Below are positions 11,448 through 27,580 of a stretch of DNA of 64,000 bases, piece after piece. Origin of the DNA: Piezodorus guildinii (lineage: Eukaryota > Arthropoda > Insecta > Hemiptera > Pentatomidae); the NCBI GenBank assembly GCA_023052935.1, contig CM041292.1:144177143-144241142 (forward strand), written 5' to 3'. The notes beneath the pieces are model-generated. The model was not told where the DNA came from, searched no databases, and saw only the letters and a list, made by a program, of their open reading frames with translations. The first letter of the stretch is position 1. Each line of letters opens with the position of its first letter. Position numbers and translations under genes: made by a program.

Positions 11448-14400
11448 CCAAAAATAACAATAAAGCAGTTAATTTTAAAACAGACACCAAAAATCTAGGT
11501 ACTCATTACGCGGACAAAATAAATAATATAAAATGTCAAGAAAAATATAACAATAAAATAGTGAAAAAAAAAATAGAAAATAACATTGAAATAGAAATAA
11601 ATATATACCTCAGGAATTAGATCAATGTAACAATATTAAAGTACCAAGTTTTCAATATAAAAACAGTGAGCCAATACTCAAACTTATATGCTGATGCAGC
11701 TGTGAGCTATAGAAAATTAGAATGTACAGATAAAATGAAGGTAATTTGAAATTAATTATATATTATGAACAAAATTATTTAATAAATTTTTAGCTAAAAG
11801 CAAAATGTTTTAAAAACATTTTTTAGTCTAGATTATGGGGAAAAAGCCCCGAAACGTTGACTGCTACGTGTGACAATTTCTGTAACAATGAAAATAAAAA
11901 AGATAAGGAAGAAAAAATGTGCTGTTTTAATATGAATAAATAAATTTTAGAGTTATACTGTTTATAAAGGTTACTTATGAATACTTTTTCTTTAAGTAAT
12001 TTTATTTTCATATTTTAATTTTCGAGATCAATCTTTCACATTTTTTGCATACATCCTTTGTTAAAATAGTCAGCTTATGGGTCTATGAGGATATTCGTCT
12101 TAATTAAGTCTGAACTAAGAGTAACGAGATTCCTCATGTCTTGAACTAATTCTTATTCCACGAAGAGGGTAGCATACGCAGTTTCGGAAGTGAAAACAAC
12201 TTTATGGAAAAGTTCCGTAAAGACAATTTCAACTTCAGAAACAAAGTTGAGTGATATTAATGATACGCCGGATAAACTGTTCACGTTGATGGTTTCAAAC
12301 TATACTCGTCATTGTGATATCGATTTTGAGTTTTTTTCCAAATAGAGCTCTTAAAATTCTAACTCACAAATATTTTCATGAGAAAAATAAAAGCGATTGA
12401 AAATATAAATAAAGTTGTTAGCCGCAACTAAAACACTTTTCCAGCTACCTTTATAATGTTTTTAATAAAAAGTTTTTTAGCATTTACTGAAACAATAATA
12501 ATTGTAAACATCATTTATAGACACTTATCCAGTTATAATAAACAGTACATAGTTTATATTAAAGTGAGAATGGTTGACAGTGTGTATGCAGGGGAGTAGT
12601 TGATTGAGGGTGCAGTCAAATTAACACACAATTAAGTACAAACTTGATTTAATAGTGAAGACGTTTCGGTATAAATTTTAGGCCTTCTTCAGGGTGATTG
12701 AAGGAGTGAGAACTCAACAATGAGAGCTTATGGATAGAGAGCTCACGGATCTATGAGGATATTCGTCTTAATTTTATATTTTAAATTTATATTAATAAAA
12801 TTTTATATTTTATAAATTATCAAAAAATTTCCAATCATAGTTGGATTCTCACTCCTTCAATCGTCCTGGAGAAGATTTAAAATTTAGGCCGAAACGTCGG
12901 CACTATTAAATTAAGTTCCTACTTAATTGTGTATTAATTTGGCTGCACCCTCAACTAACTTCTATATAGTTTATAATGGCAAATTTTCGGTTCCAGTTAA
13001 CTACAAAGGTCAGGATTCAATGAATTTGGTTTAGATTATATTTATTGATATAAATACTTCACGTGTCAGAGTAATTTTGATTTGGTTGGAATTTGTTAAT
13101 ATTTGTGTTATAATAGACATTAAGCAAAACAGTAACAAACCATTTATTTATTTTTTAAAAAAAATCCTTCAAACAAGGGGTAAAAAAGAAAATCATCAAA
13201 AACTTTTAATAAACATTTTACAAGAACCATGACTTCATAAAGGATAAGAATATCCAGGCGACCTATTTCCTATGTCAAATTTGTAATCTCACAATCCCGT
13301 GAAGAAACACACATATTTCCACAGTCAACATCGTAAAAGTGCAATAAAAAAATCTGGGAGATTTTAATGATTACATCATTTTTATTAGAAAATATTTAGT
13401 TTCTTTTTCCATTGTTTTATTGAGAAAAAAGGCAGTAAAATTGACATATACTGTGCAATTAATGTACATATTATATTATTGAGTGGTTTCAGAAATTCAT
13501 TGAAATATTTGCTTTTATTCAGTAAGGTTAATGCGGAAAGGTGATTATAGACAAACAGAAATTACACAACATCGGATACGCTTCCTAAATATATGGATAA
13601 ATAATGATAATATGATATAAAAAAATAGCTTTAGCCTCTTTATTCCTCTACTGTGACGAGAAGGGCGAATATCTCTCAATAAAATGTATTTAAATCTTGA
13701 TTTTCTTGGAAGATATGTATGAATATTTTGAATATCTCCGGTATTTTATTCATATTTTGTGAGGATATAGTTCCCCGTCCAGGAATAGTTCCTATATCCT
13801 TTTTCGAAGCAAATTTATGAAAAATGTTTTGTAATTCATATTTTAATTAAATAACTATGTCGTAATTAATTACAAATTTTAATGCTCATGGATTATTTTA
13901 CTTTTTCTTTTTTACGATGACTATATCATTGCGGATTTATTTGCTTTACTACTTTATTTAATTTATAATCATATATAAACTTTCAATACCAAAAATCCAT
14001 TCTACATTCTTGACCTACTCATCCCTCGTTCATCGGTACATTCGTTTAATACAAGATCCCAGTCCACTAACCTATATATTCCTTTTCATCAAACATCATC
14101 CTTTAAAAAATCATTTAGTTTGCGTGCTACATCGTTCTGGAATTTCATACCTACCTCTATACGCAAAGCACCTTCTTTAACCTCATTTAAAAGCAAACTG
14201 TTCCTTCATCTCCTCAACCATCCATCTTCAGATTGATTGTAAACGAAACGCTAGAATAGTAGTCATGTCACATTTTAAAATGAGGACCGCAACAAATATG
14301 AACACAATATTTTAGATATCTTTCTCTTTCTTTCTTCTGTTTTTCTCGGTGACCTTATTATACCATAAGAAGCACAATAGTAATATATCTTCAGATACAC

Positions 14401-15730
14401 ATTTATGATTATATAATTATAAACATATATGCATACTAAGTAATCGTAGTTATTTATTTATTTTTATTTTTAAATAATATTATATCTTAAGTTTGTATTT
14501 CTTTTATGTTTTTTTTTCTGTGCCAGACACAAGTCAAAGTTTTGTACTTTTCTGTTATTCTTAGGGCACTGAAGGTCCCAGAATAAAATTTACTTTCTTT
14601 CTTTCTTGCTATATATCCTCATTTGATAACGGTTATGCTTAAAACGTATTTTGAAATTATATTTTGATATTCATTGCACACATTCTATATTCTATTTGGT
14701 GTGAACTAATGACCATTCCAGGAACCGAACCACTAAGAAATTCCAGTAATGATACAAGTCCTGGATCTGTGTAATTTCTGAAATTCACGTCAACTTACAA
14801 CTTTTATTACTTATGTATTACCCTAAATACATCTATCCTTTCTTATTTATATGTTATATTATATACATATATTACAAAGCATTATGATTAATTAAAATTT
14901 TATTAAAAAAACAAAACAAAAGTGGATATGATAGGTTTTTTTAAAACTCACGAATCCAGTTTGTTCTTCAAGAGGACATACAAATAATGCGGATGAATAA
15001 GCTTCGTATGCATTGGGTGCGTATCAATTAGAATTGGCACTAAGAAAATAGAAACAAATGTTGATTACAAATGATTCAACTAATTGACAGTATAATTTCT
15101 TACGTCATCAGAAAGTTGTTTCAGAACCGATTAAAAGATTGAGCAGGAGACATCGTTTGTTAGTTGACAAGAATATCTGAGCTTTAATCGCCTTGGACAA
15201 AGTACCTTACTTATCTTTCTTATCTAACTTTCTTTTTTTATTTACGTAATTGCAATGTCTACTTACTGTTTTCTCCTATTGTTAGGTAAAATGTGATAAT
15301 TTCTAATGGTTGAATTTTACATTGATAATGCAGATTTCGTTGTGTTAATGACTTGCATAAAGCAAAAAAAAGAAAAAAAAATATATTGCCTTCAACTGTT
15401 TCAATAGTTTTTCTTCTTTATTTTAGACAATTGTGCAAATGGGACTATTTTTATATATTATTCTTTTCCAATTAGTTATTCCTGCAATCTTCCTTCCTCA
15501 TTTTGTTTTATCCTAAACTGAGATAAAGTTTAAAGATAGTTAATTTACATTACAGCTCTGAATAGGTTTTTATGATAAAACATCGTTCGAAACTATTAAT
15601 ATTTTTAATGATTATTTACAATATATTATCCGCACCTCAAACAATACATACAACTTTTCGCAATATGGACAATATTTTTTGTATTTTTCTAACCTCCAGA
15701 CTTTATTTATTATAATTATATCTAAAATAA

Positions 15731-15800
<70 letters not shown>

Positions 15801-18299
15801 AGTACGGATTCTTTTTTTTAACCGTAGGATTAACGATTTATAACAAAGCTGAATGCACAAGAAACATTAACAATATTGTTTTAAAAATGTATGATATTTT
15901 ATAAGGACACAATATCAATTCCTTATTGTTTTATAAGTACGTCTTTATGGGTTATATATTTTTTTTGCTTCCCCATAATGAAGCTGAGTTATTACGATAT
16001 TTTGTTTATCTGTTTTCCTTACCCATCTCTGCCCTTCGGTCTATTTAAAATAACTTCTAATTATTAATTTTATCTCTATACGTATAAAATGATCTCGCGA
16101 ATCTTGCCTCCAGCAAACTTCATCTCAACCACTCAACGAATTTTGATATTGTTTTCTCTATCATTCAAAGCCTCCCTTTCTTGAGGTTTTTAGGCGCAAT
16201 TTATTGGAATCAAATTTTTGATTAGATATAAAAAAATATCTATCATGAAATCTTTCCTGTAGTATGAGTAATAGTATTGACGAATAATATTCCATTAGAA
16301 AATTTTTAGAAAAGCCAATATGTGACAAAAATGTTGTCGATTTCAATAGAAAGTTGTTATAAATCCATAACCTTATGGACATATGTTTTCGCAATTTACT
16401 CTGAAAGGAAATTTCAACGGAAACAAAGTTAAATTTCTTAAATTTATTCCAAATAGTTGTGTGTGAAACAGGATATTGTAATAATCTGTTTTTACATAAC
16501 AGATTTTTTGTTATGTTTGATAATTTTATAATGTTTGATAGTTCAAATCACTAGCTCGCTGTCATTCTTTTAGAACAGTATGTGTTTAAACTGTTAAATT
16601 GATGTTGTAATGAATTATATATGATTAATTATTTATACTTATTAATGAAGCAGTGGAAAAATCTGTATTTATATTTAGCGCTAAAATAATAAACCAATGA
16701 ACTGATCAATTTTGATTTATTGACCAATTTATGTTTATCATTACTGAAAAATTATTCATTAAATGTGATAATAAACATAATATTTTCGTAAAGATAAACT
16801 GATAATTCCAAGCAACAAAATCCAAATAGGTCAAACACCTCTTTATTAAAAATAAGTATAACTATTTGATCACACGACATTCAAATAACACCCATGCGAA
16901 ATGGACATTAGTGTTATTAATTAAATAATAAAATAGGATACAATCAACTATCAAATACGCTACTGAGAGGCTTTGTCAGAATTCCTATTGACCTGAATCT
17001 TAGCTGCCTTTGACGTCTTGGAGAGGGGCAGAGAAGTGAGGAGATTGATCGCGGCGGTCTATTGTTACCGGCAACTGCTTCATCAAAGGCTATCATTGTG
17101 CCCGCTCCTTCTGCCGCAATTGGAGTGTACATGCTGCCTTTAAGGCCCCTTGTTCAAGGCCAACTTTTTATAATGGTCGTGGGCCAGATGGGAAATGACC
17201 AAGATACCAATACATAATGATTTTACTTACAAAATATTTCTATCCTAACTGGCTGTTGAGGATTCCACAAGAATGGGAGGGAAGTGGAGGAGGAAATATT
17301 CTGTTAGTTTAGAGGTAGCATATGCTATTTAGATACCTGGTTCCAATCTATTACTTGCCTCTAATTTATATTTGAGACCTCAAAGGCAACTTTCAGCTAC
17401 GTGATACGTAAGCAAGATGACTGGACCCCGTCGCGATCAAACGGTTTCAAATATCCTCAGATGCATCGGTGCAGAATATTCACGTTACCTCCCCAGTATC
17501 TAACCTATTTGTATTCAAATATTGAGTATATAAAATAGGTATAATCATTTTTATCTTCATAGCCGTTCATTTTAACCGCATTTTCACTTTTCTATTAACG
17601 TTTCAACATAAAAAATGCCGGTCTAAGTAAGAAAATTAGAGGGAAATTGCAAACAAGATTGTAAGCAGAGAACGGCGAATAAGTGACAAACGCTGCAAAT
17701 TATTACACAATGATTTATTATTGTAGCAATTAGCTAATATTGAAATCAATAAAAAATTCAAAGGAAAGTGGCCTATCACCACTGCTAATTTTAAAACTCT
17801 ATAACTCTGCTATATCTGAATCGATTTCAATGATTCTTTTTCCATTTTGTAGAAAATTTGATTCTCTATCGAGTAGCAATAACAACTAATTTATTTATTT
17901 ATTAATTCGTACGGCGGACAAACGAGTTTTTTTTTTGTATTACTTCCTTATTCATATTTGGAGGAAGAGGGTAATTTTTTTAGGTCGATTACAAAGGTTT
18001 ATTTATTACTTAAGGTTGAAAATGATAAACCTAAAGCATTTATACTAACATTCTTTACTTTTTCAGTTAGATAAGTTCTGATTCCAGAACAACTTAGATT
18101 TGTTCTCTACCATCAATAATACCGAGTTATTAAGGGAATCACATCTCTTACTTATAAGTTGTGGCTTGACCATATATGATTAACATTTCTTTCTTTGTTT
18201 ATCGCAGTTACTTGATCTCGAAAACCTTTTTGGTTTTATTCTATCATCAATAACAACGGATTTTTAGGAGAATTGCATCTCTTCTAATTTGGGACTTGA

Positions 18300-18355
<56 letters not shown>

Positions 18356-21300
18356 TTTTTTTTTTTTTTTTTTACTTTTCTTGATAATTAGAAGAGAGAA
18401 ATTTCCCCAATTGGATCGGTTGCTCAACTTTATTGAGTTGCAATCAACACACAGTCATACAAATCAATCTTAAATACAATCTTTAACAACTGAAAAAATG
18501 GACAGGTATATTTTCAAATTGCCTATTTACCAATATTACTGATATTAAAAATACGATATTAGAAAAGTTAGAGATCCAGGCCAAGTAATTGAAAATAATA
18601 AACCAAAAAATACAGTCCGTGGAAGCCTTAACATTTCAGCAAGTTAACTAGCTATTTATAATCCTAGTTAGTTTACTTAAATGTATTTGTTTATTAAATT
18701 TTAATATAATTGTTACAGTATTAAAAAGGCCATAATTAATATGTATGAAAAAATCATTTTCCGTTCTCCGTTAAAAGAAAAGCCTGGTGTTAACACCACT
18801 AAGAAGTATGAATAGTAATGATCGCGACTGTATTTGATGTATCGGTTGCGCAGGAAGGAAGGCAAAAATCACGTAATTCGATATCCCTGCTAATATTGGG
18901 TGCCCACTTTTTGGTAGGTGGGTGAATCCCGCAATGGTCTACCTGAAACTGATGTAACTATATGTAAATTTTTAAGCCACAACCAGATTGATTCGAGGCA
19001 TTTAGTTAAGTAGCCAAGTGTGTAATCTATTGATCTACCCCACTCCATTCATTAGTGCAATAATAGAAATTATGAATATTATTTGCAACGATCACTTTCA
19101 CTATTTTTAACAGTTCGAAGGCGGGACTGAGATACATATTAGGAATGTTAAGAGTAGGCACTTGTCTACAAAAAAGGGTAGAGAATATGCTGTGAAATAA
19201 TTATATTAGAACCAACCTATTGCTATTGTAATCCACCGGTAGTACGTGCCGATTGGACAATCATGGTACACACTATCCTATAACTTTCCAGGCTACATAT
19301 AATTTTTTAATTAAAAATTTTGCTTTTCAACTATATATAATTAGTTTTTTGAATATATTTAAAACAATTTTTCATCTTTACAAATAAAAAAAAAGGGTCA
19401 CTTGTGAGGTAATGGCTATTTTAACAGCCTTCTGTGTCCTAGGTCGCGGTTTCAAACCCTTTATAAGGCCCTAGAATTTTTAAAGAGAGTAAAAAGAAAG
19501 TCCTTCAGAGAGATGTACTTGATAGAGATCCCCAAAACAATTAAACCAGAACAGGCAAAATGTAGGACTCTTACTGTAGCATCATTCGATTCGTTGCAGT
19601 AGAACGAGGCGTAGTTAAATGAATAAAAAGTTTATTTATGTTTTATCTATTAATATTTATTTTATTTACTCTGAACGTGATTACTCAAAGAAAAAAAAGA
19701 AATCACAAACTCTTATAAACGAATGTTTTGGGGCTGCGAGCAAATGCGCTATTAACATTACACGCACAGACTATTTTGTGGCACTTGACCATTTGCACCT
19801 GGGTACGTTAAAATATGTGTTTACGAATACTCGGATTAGATCTGTGAAAGTAATATTATAGGACCGATCAAACACACCCACAATGAATTATTCTAAAACG
19901 GTATTTGAAATTAAGTTTATCAACATACAAAGCTTTTTCTGTATCCATCGTTCATTACTTATAGAAGGATTAAAAATTTTTCATTCTCTCGAATCGAGTA
20001 AGAGGAGACAGGATAAATATATAAGAAAGCAATGAAGTGCCGACATTGAGAATAGGGCTCAGAAACAAGAAAATAAAGGGGACGAGAGAGGTCGGTAGTT
20101 ACTTGTTGCCCACGGCTACCTGTTGATCTCCACCGGATTTAATGTATACCCTACTAATCTCATTATTTGTCTCTCTCCAACATCTTTGTAATCTCTAGCT
20201 CTTCCAGTTTAAATTTTTTTTTTTTGTAATCGAAATTATAATTTATTATTTATTGTAAAAATACGTAAATGGCACAATTTTATGTTTGCATTCATTTAAA
20301 AACTGATCGTAACACAGAAGGATAACGAACACAAAAGGAAAAAAACAAAAACGAAAAAACATTAATTTGTAGTGAGATTTATCATTAATATTTCTTTTTA
20401 AGTTGGGAATCCACTAAACCATCCAATTTTTCCCGCATTCAAACCTTGCAATCCGAAATCCTTCAGAAGATCCTAAATGCCCCTTATTTTGTCACCGATA
20501 AAATAATCCATAAAGACATAATATTCCATTATTGCAAATCTAGCCCGGACTAGGTATACCTCCTTTAATTCCAAATTACCCGTCCACTCCAACCCACTTG
20601 TCCGAAACCTCTCATTACCAACAACCTGATAAACCTGCGAGGGGACAAAAGTACGACACTTCGCTACCTACTTCATTAAATAAACACTGAAGTGCTACCA
20701 CAGGGTAGTTTCTTCACATGCCTGTATCAATCCCATATGATTAATTAACACTTTCACTTCAGCTAAATAGAAGAGCCACTTTATACTATACTTTTTTCAC
20801 CTTTTTATGGTTTTCTCAAAAACGGCTTTAACGATTTTGTTTAAACTCATTATATAGATATCAAGTCTAATGGGCTTTAATTTAATGTAGGTTTTAATCT
20901 GATTGAAATAGCCTGACAGAACTACAATGCCGATATTTTAAATTTTCTTCTCTTAAAGTACCTTCAATTTTGTAGACTTTAACATGTTATGTTGATAAAT
21001 AACGGTTAAATATGGAAGTTGAGCGAATTCGATAAAAAACTAAAAGGAAAATAGTGCAAAAATATTTTTTTATCTAATTTTTGTGTTTATGAACACAAGA
21101 ATAGTAATATAGATTATAATTTACCGTTTTAAAGAAAAATATTTTAGAAAAATGTTATCTAATACACGAAAATCTAAAAGTTAATGGAGAGTAATGAGAA
21201 GCCAATAAAACTAACTGATCGTCGTAGGTAATAATGTAATAGATTTTATTATTTTAATAAAAACACGTGTTTTTATTATAACTCTAAGTAATTAATTCTT

Positions 21301-24300
21301 TGACAATTTATTTTCCTCTCTAAATGGATTTAATATTTCTTAAATTGATTATAATAAAGGAGGTAAGTGAAACTAATAATTAAATTATTAAGAGAAAGCA
21401 ACGATAAAGTGAAAAAAATAGAAAGTGATATATTATCAATATCGAATTGTAACAGATAATAATTTATAGCTTACCAAGGAGATATTTATAATAGTTATTT
21501 TTAAAAACTATAATGTTTTTTTATTTTACTGTGATGTCTTAAACATGCTAACGATTTCATTTACTATCTTAAATGTCTATGCTATCAGTAAATCGTTGGG
21601 GCACGTGCTTTAGGATGAAAATTAAATGTCAGAAAAACCTTTAGCCCACTACGAATGGAAAAAATTAGGATATTGTTTATACCATTCTTTGACAAACATT
21701 AAAAACACTGGGGATCCTCAACTTCTTTTTATCCTTACAGAAGAACAATTATGTTATATTTAGAGCTATTAACTTTAAATTAAAGTAAATTGCTTTTAAA
21801 AAACAGTGAGATCTTCTGAGATATATTTTTTTTAAAGATAATTCCTCATTGAAATTTTCCATGAGTCTTGAAAAAGGCCATGAAAAAAACAACACAATAG
21901 GAGTGATAGATGTGAAATACAATTCCTTTCTCAGATCCTCTTGTTAATTGCATTACAATTTCGGGGGTCTTACGACCGAAAAACCTTCATTGTTTCAAGC
22001 AACAAGGCGTCCTTCAGAACACGTTTTAGTTTTTTTGTTTGCTTATTTAGTGATAGTATGGGAACAAGAGAAGACCGTGGAGATTTCTGCACAATGGAGA
22101 GATAATGATTCAGTTTTGAATAAAGATGGCATAATGATTGGTAATTTAAATAATTTTCGCTTTCCATTCGCTGAACTATTTTGGGATGATGTACTGTTGG
22201 TAGAAAACATACTATATCTTAACATGGAGTGTTTTTTCCTACTTAAATTATGAAAGAATATTAATAAAATACCTTTGCGAAAATTGTAAGCATTATTATT
22301 ATGGTAAATAATACAACCATATACATTTGTTAATCCAACAATCACTTAAGTTTATGACCTTCACCACATCAACCTCTACACCTTTGTATATAAGACGAAA
22401 TTTTCTTAAAATTTTTAGCATTCCAGCGATGTATTTTGGATCTATTTTACTATTCTCATGTTCGTAAAAATATCTTATGTGAATAACACAAGATTTTCAC
22501 TTACCTCCGTTGTTTAAAGGAATTTAAAAATTTTCCAATACAGAGATGAAAAAATTTTAAAGAATTAATTACGTTGAGTTTCGAAAGAAACATGTGTTTT
22601 ACTAAATAATATTAGTATCTGCAAGAATCAGTTAATCTTATCGGCTTTCCAAGATTCTCCATTAACTTTTACAATTTTGTTTATAACAAAATATTTTTTC
22701 TAGTATCTTTAGCTTTCCACGGTCTATATTATTGTTGTATATTAAAAAAAAAAAAAATCCTTTAGTTTGAAATCGTTTAACTTATAATTTACCAGTTATT
22801 TATCAAATCTAACAAGATGATATGGTTATTTTTTTAATGTACAAAATTAAAGGCACTTTAGAAGAAAAAAAAATATAGGCATTTAAGGCATGTCAGACTA
22901 TTTCAGTCAGAATTGAACCTACATTATATTAAAGCCTATTAAATCTTACATCGGGTTTAATCAAAGCCGTTTTTGAGAAAATCTTAAAAAGATGCAATAT
23001 ACTTCATGTAAACTAGCTCTTCCTGCAAGTGAAAAAGTTGCAAAATCAGGGGGGTATAGTTTTCTTAAATAAGTAATTTCAGTTTTGTAGTAAGTTTCAG
23101 TTTCGTGCTTGACACACAGCACACCCACGAACAAAAGTTTTTTTTGCGGGACTTGGTTATTTAGACTCAGGGGACTCTAAAACGTGTATTTTCATTAAAA
23201 ACTAAAATTCGAAAGTTTTCATGATTCTAATACTTTTCCTTACTGTATATTTTATATATAAGTAAGTGAAAGTAATAATACTTAACTACCATAAGTTCAT
23301 AAGTAGAAATATCTAGTCAAATTAGGACTAACTAATAAATAAATAAAAATACATAATTGCAGTATTTAAAATTTTAATTAAACTATTTTTATCTTTTGCA
23401 GAATTATAAATTGCTTTAAGTCCTGTTACGAAAAGAAATTCATATTTAGTTGATTTTTTTTTTCAATAAATAAAACGCTATAACTATTAAAACATGTTTA
23501 TAAAGCATTTTTCCATGAAGTAAGTGTTTATAAAGTAACTATTATTTTCACGAAATCGTGGAAGTTATTTTGGTTAGCTGTTAATGGTTAAAGTTCATAG
23601 GAGAAGGTACTTTAATCGGAATGGATCACTAAAATGCATTAAGTGCCTTTACTATTTAGTAAGAAATAGCTTTTCATGAATAATATATGTTCAAGGAGGT
23701 GGTTGAAGTCACAATTGAGACGTTGATTTCCAAAAGGTACAAAAGGACATTTTTTACGAAATTGATTTTTTGACATATTTATATTCTCCTTATTGAGTTT
23801 TATCTAAATCTTAAATTTGATTGTATCTAATGAACACTCATGTCCTTTTATAACGTGATTTAGAAATGCTATTAATTTCTTAAGATACTTATTACACATT
23901 TATTTTCATTCCAAATCATAACAGAACATTTGATTTCATAACTTTAATATGATTTTATTAATATAGTGAAGAAATAATTCTAAATTTTAATACGAAAAGA
24001 ATCAAATTAGCTGGTTTAATAATATAGTAATGAGAGATTTTCGCGCTTCCTTTAAAATTCCCCAGAATGGATATAATACCTTTAGGAAATCAACGTCTCA
24101 ATTGCTTAAACCTATAAAGGGTTTTATTCCAACTTTAAGAGGCTGGAATGCTTCAGAATTAACATTTTATAAATTATCTATATTAAGATAAAATGTATAT
24201 AATTTCCTGCATATATGTCATTAAATCATGATTAATTAAACAGAATAGCATGAATTTGTAATTTACGATTAGATAAGGCTTCATACCCTGTACTCCGTCA

Positions 24301-27275
24301 CGATTTCATGATTGAATAGTTCGTGAGAACTTATTAAAGAAAACCTCAAGAAAAAAAAAAAAAAGGTCTATATTATTTTTCTTTTTCCTAAAGAATAGTT
24401 TTATTGCAATACATAAAACTAAAATGTTATTAAATTATGGTTCAGAGAAAGATATTAGAGAATGGAAAATAAATCTTCTAGATTTAGAAATAAATCAAAA
24501 TATTAGAATAGGTTTAAAGAACGATAAATGTCCCTGCGTTTGCAGATGATATCGTAGTATTAGCTAAACACTTGGAAGAAGCGAAAAACAAAACATTAGA
24601 ATTAGAAAAATTTTGGATTTAAAAACACATGAACCGTTGATCACAGAAAATCGGTAGTATGAGCTTGAGAGCTCTAAGGAAATTTATGAGCAATAAAATA
24701 AAAAAAGGCAAAGATTTGTCGGACACATCTGTAGGTCTGTAGGCTGAAAATAGACTGACTAAAAGACGTTTGAATTATTTAGGCAAAATAAAAACCAAAC
24801 CAACAAAATAGGTTAAAAAACATTTATATATATGTATGAAAAATAATTTTTATAACATTTTGTCCTATAAGAATAATTTATCGTGAACAGAGGAAGTCTA
24901 ATTTGTATGACTACATTTTAGATATAATTATCAAAGGTGGTTCTTAGGTGGTCTAAATGAACCAAATAACTATCATATTTTTATGCGGTTGTGACGTTTT
25001 TATGTTTGAGGAAAACCCAAAGAAAATTAACAGAATGCAACTAACCGATTATTACTGGCGTTGTTTTCTTTAATTAATGTAATATTATTGTGGCCAGATT
25101 GTGTACAATAGCTATTAGTTTCCGTTAATTATATCAATCGTTAATTGGCAATTCGAAACTATCATGGCCGACCTTAAGATTCTGTTCATGATCCGTATCG
25201 TCTAATAATCTCTTATCGTTTCCTGCATTTTTATAACAGATCGTTACCAAGGTAATACAGAATAGTTTGTAATTCAATGTTGCAGACGAGTAATAGAAAT
25301 CGTTTCGTAGCTTCTTTTTTTTTAATTTTTAATAATTAGTGGGAATTAGTTATTTTAAGGTATTTTATTATGTACTTCTGATAAAATATCTTCTTTTTGA
25401 AAATTAATCACCCAAAATTAGGTGATATTAAAATAGCTTAAAAATTACTGAAGTGGCGTTACAATACCATTATAAATGATATGAATTAGTTCAGCTATAA
25501 ATTATCTTTATCTAAATTTCCTTTAATCCACATTGTGTGAATTAAAAAAAAAATGTTTATTTTAAACTTGTTCTACTTTATTTACTAGAATCCCGTTCCT
25601 GTTTCGTACGGATGCAATTTAAATATGGGTCATTTAAGAAAGCACTGTTTGAACGATTTAGAGCTTATTGCCTTGGGATCAATAGTTCATTTGAGAAGAC
25701 GAGATGTTTACAGGCTTATCACAACTTTTTATACTTTTTAAATAGTGCGCTTTCCGACACAATATTATACCTCTATACTACTTCTTATATTTCAGGAAAC
25801 ATTTTTCGTTGCCTTGATTACATCAAATTTAATTTTCCCATCTAAAGAAAACTTAGCTGGAATGTATTTTTCTTGTAAACGTTTAGGAAAGAGTACCCTA
25901 TACAATAGATAAAAACGTATCAAAATCCGTCTTGTGGTTTAGAAAAAAATTAAGGAAATCCAAGAATCGCCGCATTACTTTATAAACATAGGGATTTTGT
26001 ATATATGAAATGAATGTACTTATACAGCCCTATTACAAAATGTCCTTTAGGGTGGCATGATTTTTTATTAAAAAATAAATAATAAACCAACGAAATACCA
26101 TACATAGAATTGTTCAAGTTTTTAAATGATATTTTACATTTTTTTCATCACATAAAATATATTTCTAGACGGGTTTTGGTTCCAAATGAATATGAATTAT
26201 AACTATATAATGTATATGTAAAAAAAAAAAAATTCAGAACTTTTTATTTTTTTGGCTTTTTCAAGTACTTGAATTAAAAAATATAATTAATTATTGACGA
26301 AATCTTTTTTCATTATTATTATTTTTTTTATGATGACTATTTTAAAATTGTAAGCAATAACAAACAATATAATTCAAGCGGACTGAGTACGGAATGAAAG
26401 ATGTTTTCGGTATTAAAATGGCTAATATTTGGGATTTAATTAGCCTCTGTATATATGACTTTCATTGCTACCCATCTGCTAAATGACCCTCCAGCATCGT
26501 TGCCTACTCCACGCTTTGGAACAACACTTGATGACAATAGGTTTCAAGTACCCTGTGCTTAATTAGTTTGGTTTTTTTCATGCTGTGTATAATTTAAAAT
26601 AGTTTTCTTTTTTCAGGGTCAGTTCTAAAAATTATTGTTTGCATAAGTAATTGTTAAGTTAAACATACGATCAATTTAAGGTATTCTAAATTTAAATACC
26701 TCATACACTAATCACATACTTACGTCTCAACGTAAAAATAAATAAAATAATATTAATTATTAAAAAATATTATAAATAAATTCTTTTACAGTTCATATTT
26801 AGAGATGTTGTAATACTATAAACGTTTAGAGACTACTAATTATTTCAATTGAGACAAAATAATTCCTATTTCAATAATGATTATTCTAAATTATATTAAA
26901 GTTCATTTGACTCCAAATGAATTTAAAGATTTTAATCCACATCATTACACCGTTAAGGGGGTATTTATGGTAATCCAATTTAGGTGAAAATTTCATATAA
27001 TGTTTTAGGGATAAACAATATGCAAACGTATATATAGAATATTACTTATCTCTTACTTACATGGCCGTTATCAATGAAACAGTACGAAGCTATTATATAC
27101 TGAACCCAAGACTCTTCATTGGTTGTAGAGGTACAGTTTTTTATTATTACTATTATTTTTTAAATACATAGATTTCAGTTTCATCCGGCTTTCCTTTTGT
27201 ATTTTACTTTCCTGATACACATTCAGACCATTTTTTCGTGATACTTGTTTATACTCGAGATCAAAATAAGTCTTT

Positions 27276-27307
<32 letters not shown>

Positions 27308-27530
27308 TTTAATATATATTATATATAATATAATATATATTATATATATACATTATGTATTGTTGATCAGTTCTCGATCGTTGATAATTTAAGTTTTCTA
27401 CTGTTCTTAGGTTTCAGTCAATAAATAAAATTGACCCTTTGATGTTTTCCCATTGCTGATATCTTAAGAGTTACTTCCTCTCACTCTCTCTTCATGGTTG
27501 TTGAATATAAATATATCTTATGATACCATC

Positions 27531-27580
<50 letters not shown>

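Noticed and set aside
11296..11490. ORF of 64 codons on the minus strand
   Set aside because: It is translated (TA)n repeat (alternating Ile/Tyr).
15612..15860. ORF of 82 codons on the minus strand
   Set aside because: Again mostly translated (TA)n.
21948..22345. Overlapping ORFs of about 100 codons on both strands
   Set aside because: No motif, no splice context and no codon bias. Chance length in AT-rich DNA.
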